This document shows, piece by piece, positions 56,267 through 64,000 of a stretch of 64,000 bases of DNA. Position numbers and translations under genes: made by a program. Where the stretch lies: the NCBI RefSeq assembly GCF_000379685.1, contig NZ_KB903249.1, positions 1-64,000 of the forward strand, written 5' to 3'. Each line of letters begins with the position of its first letter. Position 1 is the first letter of the stretch. This stretch comes from Catelliglobosispora koreensis DSM 44566 (GTDB taxonomy: Bacteria; Actinomycetota; Actinomycetes; Mycobacteriales; Micromonosporaceae). The notes under the pieces are model-generated. The model did no database searches. It had not been told where the DNA came from and saw only the letters and a list, made by a program, of their open reading frames with translations.

Positions 56267-57512
56267 CCGCGACGGGCTGCCCCGCGATCATTTCGGGGCG
56301 GCCCGTCACGATGAGCCAGGCGGGAAGGACGGTGATGGCGAGCACCATCAGGACTACGGGATTCGGCACGAGAGCGGCGGCGACGAAGATGCTGATCCAG
56401 CCCGACCGCGTTATCGCGAGCGTGATGCCGAGGACGGAGCAGGCGACCGTCAATGACACGGGGATGCTGGGCAATAGCGCGTGCACGAGGAAGCCGAAGG
56501 CCGCGCCAATGAACACGGCCGGGAAGATCTTTCCACCCCGGAAGCCCGTTACCCCGGCGACCAGCAAGGCGAGCAGTTTGATTCCGGTGATCGCGGCTAG
56601 TGCGCCAGCGCTTTCAGAGCTATACCGCGTGGCCAGCTCCTGCATCTGCTCCAAGCCCTTGAAGAGCGTGATTTCGCCGCCCAGCGCACCCAGCAGTCCT
56701 AAGCAGACACCGCCAGCGACGAGGATGACGAACGGGTGCCGCAGTTGATGGAAAAGCCGATAGAGACGGGGAAAGACCCATGTCGCGGCGAGCCCAACGA
56801 TGGCTGCCGCCATGGCGATGGCGAAAGCGGCCAGGAACCCGGGAAGTCTGAGTCCCGGAAACGCGGGCAGGTTCATGGACATCGTGCCGCCGGACGAGAG
56901 TGCCAGCGCGGTCAAGCCTCCTGCGGCCGCCGCGGCTAGTGGAGCGAACAGGCGGTCCCAGAGCGACTCGTCGCTCTTTTGCGTGGCAAGCGTTTCCGTG
57001 AGCATGAGGGCCGCTGCGATGGGTGTGCCGAAAAGGGCGCCAATTGTTCCCGCTGAAGCAAGCCCGGCCCACTGCGATGAGGTAACCTGCGGCAGCATCC
57101 GGGCGCCGAACGCGATAGCCAGACTGACGTTGGCTCCCAAGATCGGAAACTCGGGGCCGAGGCTGACCCCGCAAGCCAGGCCGATGATGGCGGCCAGCAG
57201 AAGACTCGGCACTGTGGACACGGGGCTGGGCGCGTGCATGAGGCCGACGGTCGCCGGGTCAGGCCCGGCGTGACCGGGTATGAGCCAGACGGTCAGTCCT
57301 ACCGCGACTCCGGCGAAGGTGAGCACGATGAAAATCCACCAACGCGAGTCGTGTGTGAAGCCGAGCGCTGAGGGCAGCGTTTCCCAGATGAGGTGATGCA
57401 GCCAGGTCTCGGCGATCAGGTCCATGAGGACGAGCACCAATGCGCTGCCCACCCCGGCGAGGAGCGCGGGGATGAGCTGCTTCACGAGCTTTCGCGCCGG
57501 CAACTCTGTCAT
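56247..57512 (-). CDS. CLC-family chloride channel/antiporter-like protein (YfeO-like)
   Basis: A 421-residue CLC membrane protein. GVSLGPEFPILGANVSLA and GFRGGKIFPAVFIGAAFG are two of the three CLC filter motifs. The first reads SLGPE where canonical antiporters have G(K/R)EGP, so the gating Glu is displaced, like in the YfeO-type branch; ion selectivity and whether it is channel or antiporter cannot be told. ATG 57512 is 6 nt after a minus-strand TATTGT. Confidence 0.88.
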   Translation of the reverse strand: MTELPARKLVKQLIPALLAGVGSALVLVLMDLIAETWLHHLIWETLPSALGFTHDSRWWIFIVLTFAGVAVGLTVWLIPGHAGPDPATVGLMHAPSPVSTVPSLLLAAIIGLACGVSLGPEFPILGANVSLAIAFGARMLPQVTSSQWAGLASAGTIGALFGTPIAAALMLTETLATQKSDESLWDRLFAPLAAAAAGGLTALALSSGGTMSMNLPAFPGLRLPGFLAAFAIAMAAAIVGLAATWVFPRLYRLFHQLRHPFVILVAGGVCLGLLGALGGEITLFKGLEQMQELATRYSSESAGALAAITGIKLLALLVAGVTGFRGGKIFPAVFIGAAFGFLVHALLPSIPVSLTVACSVLGITLAITRSGWISIFVAAALVPNPVVLMVLAITVLPAWLIVTGRPEMIAGQPVAVTPSRA

Positions 57513-57518
57513 TAGGCA

Positions 57519-57524
57519 ACAATA
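57519..57524 (-). promoter_or_regulatory. -10 box TATTGT (minus), leaderless start for 57512
   Basis: Minus-strand TATTGT, 6 nt (TGCCTA), ATG 57512, inside the 17-bp gap to the divergent K+ channel gene. Confidence 0.55.
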
Positions 57525-57529
57525 AGGAC

Positions 57530-58009
57530 ATGTCTCCGCGAACGCGCCTGATTGCTGGAACCGCCGGCCTCGTGTTTGCGTACTTCACGGTCCCGGTCGA
57601 CAACCGCGGCAACACCGTGCTTCGCGTTCTGCTGACCTTCGGTGCGCTCGCCCTGGTCACCGTGCTCATCGTGCAGCAGGTGCGACATCAGATGCGGCGG
57701 GCCGGTTCTCCACTATGGACGCTGGCGCTCGCCCTGGTCGCCGGGGTGCTGGCCTTCGCGCTGGCCGACTACCTCGTCGCGACGGTCCGGCCAGGGGAGT
57801 TCATCGACCTGAACACGAGGCTCGACGCGCTGTATTTCGCGCTAACGACCCTGGCCACGGTCGGCTACGGCGATGTTCATGCCGAAGGGCAGATAGCCCG
57901 TACGGTGGTCAGCATCCAGCTTGCATTCAACATTCTGGTGCTGACCACCGCGGCGTCAGTGTTCGTTGGCGAGCTCCGGTCCCGGAGCCGCAGGGCTAGC
58001 GATAGTTGA
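57530..58009 (+). CDS. Two-transmembrane-type potassium channel (Ion_trans_2)
   Basis: A 159-residue membrane protein with about four hydrophobic helices. The pore loop ALYFALTTLATVGYGDVHAEG carries the K+ selectivity filter TVGYGD, followed by the inner helix TVVSIQLAFNILVLTTAAS. No RCK or cyclic-nucleotide domain. It starts 17 bp from the divergent CLC gene, so two ion channels share a very small promoter region. Its last 14 bp overlap the convergent DUF4097 gene. Confidence 0.92.
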   Translation: MSPRTRLIAGTAGLVFAYFTVPVDNRGNTVLRVLLTFGALALVTVLIVQQVRHQMRRAGSPLWTLALALVAGVLAFALADYLVATVRPGEFIDLNTRLDALYFALTTLATVGYGDVHAEGQIARTVVSIQLAFNILVLTTAASVFVGELRSRSRRASDS

Positions 58010-58778
58010 CGTAGAGATCGCCGGAAACCGTCTTGGCCTGAATGACGGCCGGACCGTCGCCGAAGACGTCGACTTTGCGTTCGCCCGACGTCGTTTCCGC
58101 GCTCACCCGGTAACCACCCGTGCTGCGTGGCACGGACACCCGTAGATCTCCCGAGGTCGTCTCGGCGACGATCGTGGCCGGTGCCGTGCTGAACGACAGC
58201 GTCAGATCGCCGGAGACGCTGTGAGCGCTGACCGAGGAGGAACTGGTCTCCTCGGCGGTCAGGTCGCCGGAGACCGTTCGCAGCTCCAGCTTGCCGGCCG
58301 CGCCACCGGTGCGCAGGTCACCGGAAACCGTGGTCACCCGGATTTCCCCTGTCACGCCAGCGGTTTCGACGTCGCCAGAGGAGGTGTCCGCGATGACGGT
58401 CAGGGCACGGGAGGTTTCGGGAATGGTGACGACGTATTTGATGGAGCAGTCGTCAGAATCGGCGTCACCGCACAGGTGTGAGACGGTGAGGCTGGTGCCG
58501 TTCCACGTTTCGCGGTAGCGGGGCTTGTCTTCCCCGGTCCAGCGGAACCAGCGCTGGATGCCGATTTCGCTTCCGGAACCGGTTTTCACGACGACATCGC
58601 TCGCTTCGAAGTCGTGGAACTCGATGCGGGAGATCTCTTGTGTGAACGAAGACAGGTTGGTGTCGCGTCTTATCTCCATATCCGGGCGCATGATCGCCCA
58701 CGTGACGATGACTCCGACGATGAGAACGGTGACGGTGAACGCCGCGGCAAGCAGGCGCCAGATGGCTGAGGTGCTCAT
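57996..58778 (-). CDS. DUF4097-type beta-helix membrane protein
   Basis: A 260-residue protein with one N-terminal helix (about 8-30) and an extracytoplasmic right-handed beta-helix built of repeats containing T(V/T)SGDL: VIADTSSGDVETA, VTTVSGDLRTGG, LRTVSGDLTAEE, AHSVSGDLTLSF, AETTSGDLRVSV, AKTVSGDLYVNY. This is the DUF4097 (putative adhesin) pattern. ATG 58778 overlaps the regulator gene's stop (ATGA), third gene of a kinase-regulator-DUF4097 operon, as is common for this family. Confidence 0.88.
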   Translation of the reverse strand: MSTSAIWRLLAAAFTVTVLIVGVIVTWAIMRPDMEIRRDTNLSSFTQEISRIEFHDFEASDVVVKTGSGSEIGIQRWFRWTGEDKPRYRETWNGTSLTVSHLCGDADSDDCSIKYVVTIPETSRALTVIADTSSGDVETAGVTGEIRVTTVSGDLRTGGAAGKLELRTVSGDLTAEETSSSSVSAHSVSGDLTLSFSTAPATIVAETTSGDLRVSVPRSTGGYRVSAETTSGERKVDVFGDGPAVIQAKTVSGDLYVNYR

Positions 58779-59425
58779 TTTGGCCTCTCGTTGAGGTATT
58801 GGAGGACGGCTAGCACCCGGCGGTGGTCGTTATCGGCCGGCGGCAGCCCAAGCTTGGCGAAGATGTTGTTGACGTGTTTACCGACCGCGCTGTCGGTGAT
58901 GAACAGGGCACCCGCGATCGCTGAGTTGGACCGGCCTTCGGCCATGAGGGCGAGCACTTCCTGCTCCCGTGGCGTGAGCCGGTCGAGCGGAGCGGACCGG
59001 CGGCGCACCAGGATCTGTGCCACGACTTCGGGATCGAGCGCGGTGCCGCCTTCGGCGACCCGCCTGAGCGCGGCCAGGAACTCGCCGACGTCGGCGACCC
59101 GGTCCTTGAGCAGGTATCCAACACCTCTGGTGTTGCCGGACAACAGTTCCGAGGCGAATTGCTCTTCGACGTATTGCGACAGCACGAGAACCGCGATCGA
59201 CGGCCACTGCCGGCGGATCACGAGCGCGGCCCGCAGTCCTTCGTCGGTGAACGACGGTGGCATCCGCACGTCGATGACCACGAGGTCGGGCTGGTGCTCT
59301 TCGACCGCTGTCAGGGTGGTTTCCGCATCACCAAGCGCGGCAAGCACTTCGAAGCCGCTGGTGTTGAGCAGGCGGACGAGCCCTTCACGCAAGAGGACCG
59401 AGTCCTCACCGATTACGACTCGCAT
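58775..59425 (-). CDS. NarL/LuxR-type response regulator
   Basis: A 216-residue regulator. Receiver domain with acidic pocket (VIGEDSVLLREGL), phospho-acceptor Asp in LVVIDVRMPPSFTDEG and Lys in LLKDRVADV; LuxR HTH with LTPREQEVLALMAEGRSNSAIAGAL and SAVGKHVNNIFAKLGL. Overlaps the kinase gene by 13 bp. Confidence 0.93.
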   Translation of the reverse strand: MRVVIGEDSVLLREGLVRLLNTSGFEVLAALGDAETTLTAVEEHQPDLVVIDVRMPPSFTDEGLRAALVIRRQWPSIAVLVLSQYVEEQFASELLSGNTRGVGYLLKDRVADVGEFLAALRRVAEGGTALDPEVVAQILVRRRSAPLDRLTPREQEVLALMAEGRSNSAIAGALFITDSAVGKHVNNIFAKLGLPPADNDHRRVLAVLQYLNERPK

Positions 59426-60600
59426 GGCAACTCCACCGTGATGACCGTTGGCCCGCCAGCGGGGCTGCTGACCCGCAGGGTGCCGTCAACGGAACTGACT
59501 CGCTGGGACAGGCCGCGCAGTCCACTGCCACGCGCGGGATCGGCACCACCGACCCCGTCGTCGCGGATCGTCAGGTAGAGCACGTCGCCCACCCGGCGGA
59601 CCGTGATGTCCACCGCCTTGGCTGAGGCGTGTTTGGCGACATTCGTGAGTGCTTCGGAGACAACGAAATAGGCGATCGCTTCCACTGTCGGGGAGGGACG
59701 TTTGGTCACGTCGACGGACAGGTGTGCGGGCACGGGTGAGCGCGCGGCGATGCCTGACAAAGCCGCGTCCAGGCCGCGATGGTCGAGCACGGCCGGGTGG
59801 AGCCCGCGTACGAGCTGGCGCAGTTCTGTGAGCGCTTGCTTGGCTTCATCGTGCGCGGCGGCGATGACTTCCCGGGCGCGATCGTCCACATCGGATAGTG
59901 ATTCGCGGGCCATGCCGAGGTTCATCGCCAGGGAGACGAGCCGTTGCTGCGCACCGTCATGCAGGTCGCGTTCGATGCGTCGGCGCTCGGCGTCGGCGGC
60001 GTCAACGACTTCGGCGCGGCTCTCGGTGAGCACTTCGACGCGTTGCTCCAGCTCTTCGGTGCGGGTGAGCTGAAGCATGACCTGGGCCGCCTTGAGATCG
60101 AGGCGAGCGAGCATCAAAGCGGCCGCGATCGCGGCCACGACTAGGAAGACGCTGATGGTGTAGAAGATGGTCCACGTCACCGGGGTCGACAGGTCTTGTC
60201 CAAACACAAACGTGCCGGGGCTTTGGAAGACGGGAAGGAGCGCGGAAACGATGGCAAGTGACCAGAGGGCGATGATAATGGCGCCCCCGACGATTCCGGT
60301 GAGGCAGCCGGCTGCCGCGTGATACCAGAACCCGCGCCACGAGGCGGCTTTGTGCCGCGCTGGCGGCAGCGTGAGTTCTTCGCTCAGCAGAGCGGCGAAT
60401 CGTGAGCGCTGCAAGATGGTGCACGCCCGCGAAACCGCGAACACGGTTTCCCTGGCGGCCGGGGCACCCACGATGGAGGCGGCCATGACCAGGGCGATCA
60501 CCCCGGTGGTGTGCACGAGTGACCCCGTGACCACCGCGACAGGAAGCCCGGTGACCGCGTGCACCGTCGCCTTCCATGACTTCGTGATCGCTGTTCGCAT
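59413..60600 (-). CDS. NarL-type sensor histidine kinase
   Basis: A 395-residue kinase. N-terminal membrane domain with about four helices (LPVAVVTGSLVHTTGVIALVM; GCLTGIVGGAIIIALWSLAIV; WTIFYTISVFLVVAAIAAAL), then HisKA_3 with AERRRIERDLHDGAQQRLVSLAM and HATPase with VVSEALTNVAKHAS, DDGVGGADP and GSGLRGLSQRV. ATG 60600 is 6 nt after a minus-strand TACCGT; a longer frame upstream crosses the divergent MMPL gene and is rejected. Partner regulator and DUF4097 protein follow. Confidence 0.92.
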   Translation of the reverse strand: MRTAITKSWKATVHAVTGLPVAVVTGSLVHTTGVIALVMAASIVGAPAARETVFAVSRACTILQRSRFAALLSEELTLPPARHKAASWRGFWYHAAAGCLTGIVGGAIIIALWSLAIVSALLPVFQSPGTFVFGQDLSTPVTWTIFYTISVFLVVAAIAAALMLARLDLKAAQVMLQLTRTEELEQRVEVLTESRAEVVDAADAERRRIERDLHDGAQQRLVSLAMNLGMARESLSDVDDRAREVIAAAHDEAKQALTELRQLVRGLHPAVLDHRGLDAALSGIAARSPVPAHLSVDVTKRPSPTVEAIAYFVVSEALTNVAKHASAKAVDITVRRVGDVLYLTIRDDGVGGADPARGSGLRGLSQRVSSVDGTLRVSSPAGGPTVITVELPCES

Positions 60601-60606
60601 GTGACC

Positions 60607-60612
60607 ACGGTA
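60607..60612 (-). promoter_or_regulatory. -10 box TACCGT (minus), leaderless start for 60600
   Basis: Minus-strand TACCGT, 6 nt (GGTCAC), ATG 60600. Confidence 0.55.
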
Positions 60613-60733
60613 GGGAATGCCCCTGGCCTGCGTCACGGTGCCTGCCCTCCGGACGGTGGTGAGGCTAGCCCCACCCCGGGAACGGCATCGCGCACTACCG
60701 ACTTTGGCTGGCCCAGACAGCAGGCTGCGTGCC

Positions 60734-62863
60734 ATGACGAGATTTCTGGGACGGATGTGTTTTCGCCACCGCTGGATCGTGGTGGCGCTCTGGCTCGCCA
60801 TCGCCGTTGGCGGGGGGCTTTCCGTGGGAGGCGTGTTCGAGAAACTGGGCGATACGAACACGCTGTCGGGCACCGAATCGGGGGAGGGACGCCAACTACT
60901 CATTGACGCCCGTGATAGCGGTGGCCAGGTAATCGCCTTGTGGGAAGGCGTGGACCCGGCGGCGGCGAGCGTCAAAGACGCTGTCGCCAAGGCACGGGCT
61001 GAGCTCGGGCAGATCCACGGCATCCAAAAGACCGAGGAGATCGCGGCCACCGACGGCCGCGGTATCGCGATTGTGGCCACGCTGACCGAAGAGGAACCGA
61101 AGGGTGCCGACAACGCGGCCAGCTATCGATTGCGCCAGCTGGCCGGGACGCAACCCGGCTCGACGGTCAGTATCGGCGGCAGCGAAATCATGGGCGATGA
61201 GATCAACGACCAGGTACAAGAGGACCTCAACCGGGCCGAGTTCAGCTCGCTGCCGGTGACCGTGCTCGTGATGATCTTCGTGTTCGCCGGGCTCGCGGCG
61301 GCCGGAGTGCCGCTGATCGCCACCCTGGCCACGGTCGCGGGTGCCTTCGCGGTCCTGCTTGGGTTCTCACAGTTCATCGATCTCGACGCCGACATCATCA
61401 GCGTGGTGAGCATGCTCGGGCTGGCTCTGTGCATCGACTACTCGCTGCTGTTGGTGGCGCGTTACCGCGAGGAGCTGGCGGCCGGGTATGACCGGGCCGA
61501 AGCGGTGGAGCGCACGTGGGCACGAGCGGGCCGGACGATCGCCTTCAGCGCACTAATCGTGATCTCGGGTCTGTTCGGGTTGTTCTGCTTCGATGAGCCG
61601 CGGTTGCGGGCGATGGGCGCGGCTGGAATCTCGGCCACCATCGTCGCTTTGCTCAGTGCGCTGACCCTCAGCGCCGCGCTGATTCGCTTGTTCGGGCGCT
61701 GGATCAAGCCGTCCAAACGTCGCGTGAAGCCAGCCGACACCGGGTTCTTCGCTAGCTTCGCGCGATGGGTGCAGAAACGCCCGCTGTTGGTAGCTATGGG
61801 AACCGCGGCGGTGCTTCTGGCCATGGGAGCGCCTTTGCTCACGGCGACGGTCAAACTGCCTGACATGCAAGGGCTTCCGCGTACGATCGAGTCGGTGCGC
61901 GTGGCCGACGCGCTCAACGATCGTTACGGCCAGAACAACAACCCGGCCATCGTCGTGGTCGCCCGCACAGCACCGTCCACTCTGGACAGCTGGGCGGCCA
62001 AGTGGAACGCGTCGGCCAGTCCAGCCAAGCAAGTAAGCCCTGGCCTGGCCAGCATCGCGTTTACCGTGGATGGTGACGCTCAGGCCGCACCAGCGCGGGA
62101 ACTGGTCGCCAGCATGCGCGCTGACCGGCCGTCGGGCGGGGAGAGCTGGGTGACCGGTGACAGTGCCGTCATCGTTGACCTGCGGGCGAAACTGGCCGCT
62201 GGGTTGCCTTATGCCGTTGGTGTCGTGGTGCTGGCGATGTTCGTGTTGCTGTTCCTCATGACGGGCTCGCTCGTGGTGCCGGTCAAGGCATTGCTCATGA
62301 ACTTTGTTTCGCTGGGGGCGACCTTCGGAGTACTCACTGGGGTTTTCGAGCATGGCTGGCTTTCCGGGCCGCTGGATACCTTGACGATCGGCGGGCTTGA
62401 CCCGTTCGTCATCGTGCTGGTCTTCGCTTTCGGGTTCGGGCTGTCGATGGACTACGAGGTTTTCCTGCTTTCACGCATCAAGGAGCAGGTGGACGCGGGT
62501 TACAGCACGGATGTCGCGGTGCAGCGCGGGTTGCAGCAATCCGGGCGCATCATCACCTCGGCGGCGATGCTCATGCTGATCGTGTTCGGCTTCTTCGCCG
62601 CGGCCCGGATCGGCGACATCGAGCAAATTGGACTCGGGCTCTTCGTCGCCGTGCTCGTCGACGCGACCGTCGTCCGCTGCCTGCTCGTGCCGGCCACGAT
62701 GTCGCTGCTCGGCAAGGCCAACTGGTGGGCGCCGAAACCGTTGCGGCTCATCGCGGCGAAAGCGAGGTTTGCGGAATCGCAAATAGATTGTTTCCAATGT
62801 CAGGGTCCGCCCATGACAAATGCCACTAGAGCAGCGGGTCGGCCGGCCAGCACGATGACTTAG
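60734..62863 (+). CDS. MMPL-family RND transporter
   Basis: A 709-residue membrane protein with two MMPL modules (about 1-350 and 370-690), each with one helix, an extracytoplasmic domain and a five-helix bundle. LGLALCIDYSLLLVARYREEL and FAFGFGLSMDYEVFLLSRIKEQ carry the Asp-Tyr proton-relay pairs of MMPL/RND transporters. Such proteins export lipids, siderophores or drugs in actinobacteria. ATG 60734 begins the expected MTRFLGRMCFRHRWIVV. The final 28 residues are not like the family and may be a read-on tail. It is followed by a lanthionine synthetase gene after 31 bp, so export of that product is possible. Confidence 0.92.
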   Translation: MTRFLGRMCFRHRWIVVALWLAIAVGGGLSVGGVFEKLGDTNTLSGTESGEGRQLLIDARDSGGQVIALWEGVDPAAASVKDAVAKARAELGQIHGIQKTEEIAATDGRGIAIVATLTEEEPKGADNAASYRLRQLAGTQPGSTVSIGGSEIMGDEINDQVQEDLNRAEFSSLPVTVLVMIFVFAGLAAAGVPLIATLATVAGAFAVLLGFSQFIDLDADIISVVSMLGLALCIDYSLLLVARYREELAAGYDRAEAVERTWARAGRTIAFSALIVISGLFGLFCFDEPRLRAMGAAGISATIVALLSALTLSAALIRLFGRWIKPSKRRVKPADTGFFASFARWVQKRPLLVAMGTAAVLLAMGAPLLTATVKLPDMQGLPRTIESVRVADALNDRYGQNNNPAIVVVARTAPSTLDSWAAKWNASASPAKQVSPGLASIAFTVDGDAQAAPARELVASMRADRPSGGESWVTGDSAVIVDLRAKLAAGLPYAVGVVVLAMFVLLFLMTGSLVVPVKALLMNFVSLGATFGVLTGVFEHGWLSGPLDTLTIGGLDPFVIVLVFAFGFGLSMDYEVFLLSRIKEQVDAGYSTDVAVQRGLQQSGRIITSAAMLMLIVFGFFAAARIGDIEQIGLGLFVAVLVDATVVRCLLVPATMSLLGKANWWAPKPLRLIAAKARFAESQIDCFQCQGPPMTNATRAAGRPASTMT

Positions 62864-62894
62864 GCCGAACGGCTACAAGCTTGAGGAGGCACGC

Positions 62895-64000
62895 GTGGAA
62901 GACCGGTACGACGCGTACGTCATGGCCGACCAGACCTTCTACGACGTTCTCCATGCCCGTCCGGCCGACGCGAGCCCCTTCGCCGTCGCCGGACGGGACC
63001 TACCGTTCGGCTGGGAGCGCAAAGACCAGGACGACTGGCTCGTCTTCGATCCCGGCAACGCCGTCTTACCCATGCAGGGCTGGAAGATTCACGTGTCCGC
63101 CTGCCTCGACAACGCCGAACGCGTTCTGGGAAAGGTCTGGGACTATTGCGTGCCAAGGGAAATCGAGTTCAAGTTCCTGCGCTCGCATGCCGCCCTGCTG
63201 GCCCGCGTGTCGAAGTACGCCGCTCGCGGCTTTAGCGGCAAGCTCGTCACCATCTACCCGCCTGACGACAAGGCGTGCGAGGCGATCCTTCGCGAACTCG
63301 GCGAGGTGCTCGACGGTGAGCCGGGCCCATACATCCTCACCGACCTGCGGTGGGGCAAAGGACCGCTGTTCGTGCGCTACGGCGCTTTCGTCAACCGTTT
63401 CACCGTGGGTTCTGACGGTCAGCTCACGGGAGCCATCGCCGATGACACGGGGAAGCTGGTCCCAGATCGCCGGTCGCCGGTCTTCAAGGTGCCCGACTGG
63501 GTGACTCTGCCAGATTTCCTAGCGCCGCACCTGGAAGCCCGTAACGCGGTCGGCCTCAGTGAGCTGCCCTATGTCATCGACGGTGTGCTGCACTTTTCCA
63601 ATGGCGGCGGCATTTACCGCGCGACCGACACCCGCACCGGCGAGCAAATCGTGCTCAAGGAAGGGCGTCCGCACGCCGGCATTGACGGCCGCGGTGAAGA
63701 CGCGGTCCGCCGGCTGGAGCGTGAGCACGAGACGCTGACCGCTTTCGCTGGCATCACCGGGATTCCGGCCGCACGAGACCTGTTCTCCGTGGGGGAGCAC
63801 CGGTTCCTCGCGATGGACTTCGTCGAAGGCCGGCCGTTGAGCCGCGAGATCGTGATGCGCTATCCGCTCATCAAAAACGACTCCACCGCTGAAGACTACG
63901 AGCGCTTCACGGCGTGGGCACTCGACATTTACCGTCAAGTGGAAGAAGCCATCCGTGCCATCCACGCTCTTGGTTACGTCTATGGTGACCTGCATCTATT
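62895..64000 (+). CDS. Class III lanthionine synthetase LanKC, N-terminal part (cut by window edge)
   Basis: The first 368 residues of a larger protein. Residues 1-210 form the LanKC N-terminal lyase-like region (RYDAYVMADQTFYDVLHAR, WKIHVSACLDNAERVLG, VPREIEFKFLRSH); from about 225 the Ser/Thr kinase domain starts with LHFSNGGGIYRATDTRTGEQ and IVLKEGRPHAGIDGRG, reaching HALGYVYGDLHL, the catalytic loop. A LanC-like cyclase domain should follow outside the window. Such enzymes phosphorylate, eliminate and cyclise Ser/Thr and Cys in class III lanthipeptides. GTG 62895 follows GAGGAGG (62883-62889). No precursor peptide gene is visible upstream, so it probably lies downstream. Confidence 0.9.
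   Translation, partial: MEDRYDAYVMADQTFYDVLHARPADASPFAVAGRDLPFGWERKDQDDWLVFDPGNAVLPMQGWKIHVSACLDNAERVLGKVWDYCVPREIEFKFLRSHAALLARVSKYAARGFSGKLVTIYPPDDKACEAILRELGEVLDGEPGPYILTDLRWGKGPLFVRYGAFVNRFTVGSDGQLTGAIADDTGKLVPDRRSPVFKVPDWVTLPDFLAPHLEARNAVGLSELPYVIDGVLHFSNGGGIYRATDTRTGEQIVLKEGRPHAGIDGRGEDAVRRLEREHETLTAFAGITGIPAARDLFSVGEHRFLAMDFVEGRPLSREIVMRYPLIKNDSTAEDYERFTAWALDIYRQVEEAIRAIHALGYVYGDLHL

Noticed and set aside
62768-62783. TTTGCG-GAAT-CGCAAA hairpin as terminator of the MMPL gene
   Set aside because: Lies about 80 bp inside the reading frame with a short stem; could matter only if the true stop is earlier.
62756-62894. Search for a lanthipeptide precursor upstream of the synthetase
   Set aside because: Only very short frames (about 10 codons) without Ser/Cys ring motifs.
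1-64000. tRNA, rRNA, CRISPR arrays, insertion sequences, phage attachment sites
   Set aside because: None recognised by eye; a tRNA or ncRNA scan with covariance models would be needed to exclude small ones.

Overview
The window is a gene-dense, GC-rich, actinomycete-type chromosome segment. Supporting signs are GTG and TTG starts, ATGA and TGATG gene couplings, an IdeR/DmdR-type iron box, a SigE-family sigma factor, a DUF222/HNH (13E12-like) gene, a TIGR03086-type DinB-like protein, Pup-less TPR-AAA ATPases and a class III lanthionine synthetase. Genus cannot be fixed from the sequence; a filamentous actinomycete of the Micromonosporales or Pseudonocardiales kind is my best guess. No rRNA, tRNA, CRISPR array or insertion sequence was recognised.

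Layout. 1-957: the 3' end of an EamA-type permease with a TPSVR repeat tail, then a low-complexity spacer with a strand-composition switch. 958-4883: hisF, a saccharopine-dehydrogenase-like reductase and an ABC exporter. 4923-9723: an iron-box-controlled siderophore uptake operon (ATPase, binding lipoprotein, fused double permease, siderophore-interacting reductase). 9847-13110: MFS transporter, a Panacea-domain gene with a small partner, a small membrane protein and a MOSC protein. 13147-16931: secreted Ca-binding-repeat protein, FAD monooxygenase, ArsR regulator and EamA permease. 16973-19530: TPR-AAA ATPase facing a membrane protein plus TPR protein. 19551-22391: ArsR/MFS pair behind a long operator palindrome, aminoglycoside-phosphotransferase-like kinase, small membrane protein. 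22587-29477: secreted M4 metalloprotease, hydrolase, DinB-like protein, AraC-GrpB-Nudix (the last interrupted by an in-frame stop), HNH protein. 29495-32976: minus-strand operon P450, HEAT protein, epoxide hydrolase, SUKH protein. 33188-37783: glutathione peroxidase, amidohydrolase, tyrosine phosphatase, AI-2E family exporter, rRNA/tRNA methyltransferase, OsmC protein. 37825-41637: ABC ATPase, compact FtsX permease, ADP-ribosylglycohydrolase, sulfotransferase. 41723-52481: NarL-type and OmpR-type two-component systems, cadmium-type transporter, lactonase, PadR/monooxygenase pair, PhzF, metallo-beta-lactamase fold hydrolase. 52587-58009: small secreted protein, DEDDh exonuclease-BRCT protein, SigE-family sigma factor with a membrane-anchored propeller protein, CLC channel, K+ channel. 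57996-62863: a second NarL-type system with a DUF4097 protein, and an MMPL transporter. 62895-end: the start of a class III lanthionine synthetase (LanKC), cut by the window edge.

Two whole-window patterns stand out. First, 28 start codons lie 6-8 nt downstream of a TANNNT (once CATAAT) -10 hexamer, most often exactly 6 nt, so transcription should begin at or next to the start codon: leaderless mRNAs dominate for first genes of operons, while Shine-Dalgarno sequences mark a minority (for example 22587, 43976, 54368, 54747, 62895). Second, nine of fourteen convergent gene pairs overlap at their 3' ends, two of them sharing a single CTAG as both stop codons, leaving little room for ordinary terminators.

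No single cluster here can be declared a new system from sequence alone. The best candidates for follow-up are the divergent TPR-AAA/membrane/TPR module, the Panacea gene pair, the compact ABC-ADP-ribosylglycohydrolase-sulfotransferase operon, and the lanthionine synthetase whose precursor must lie beyond the window.
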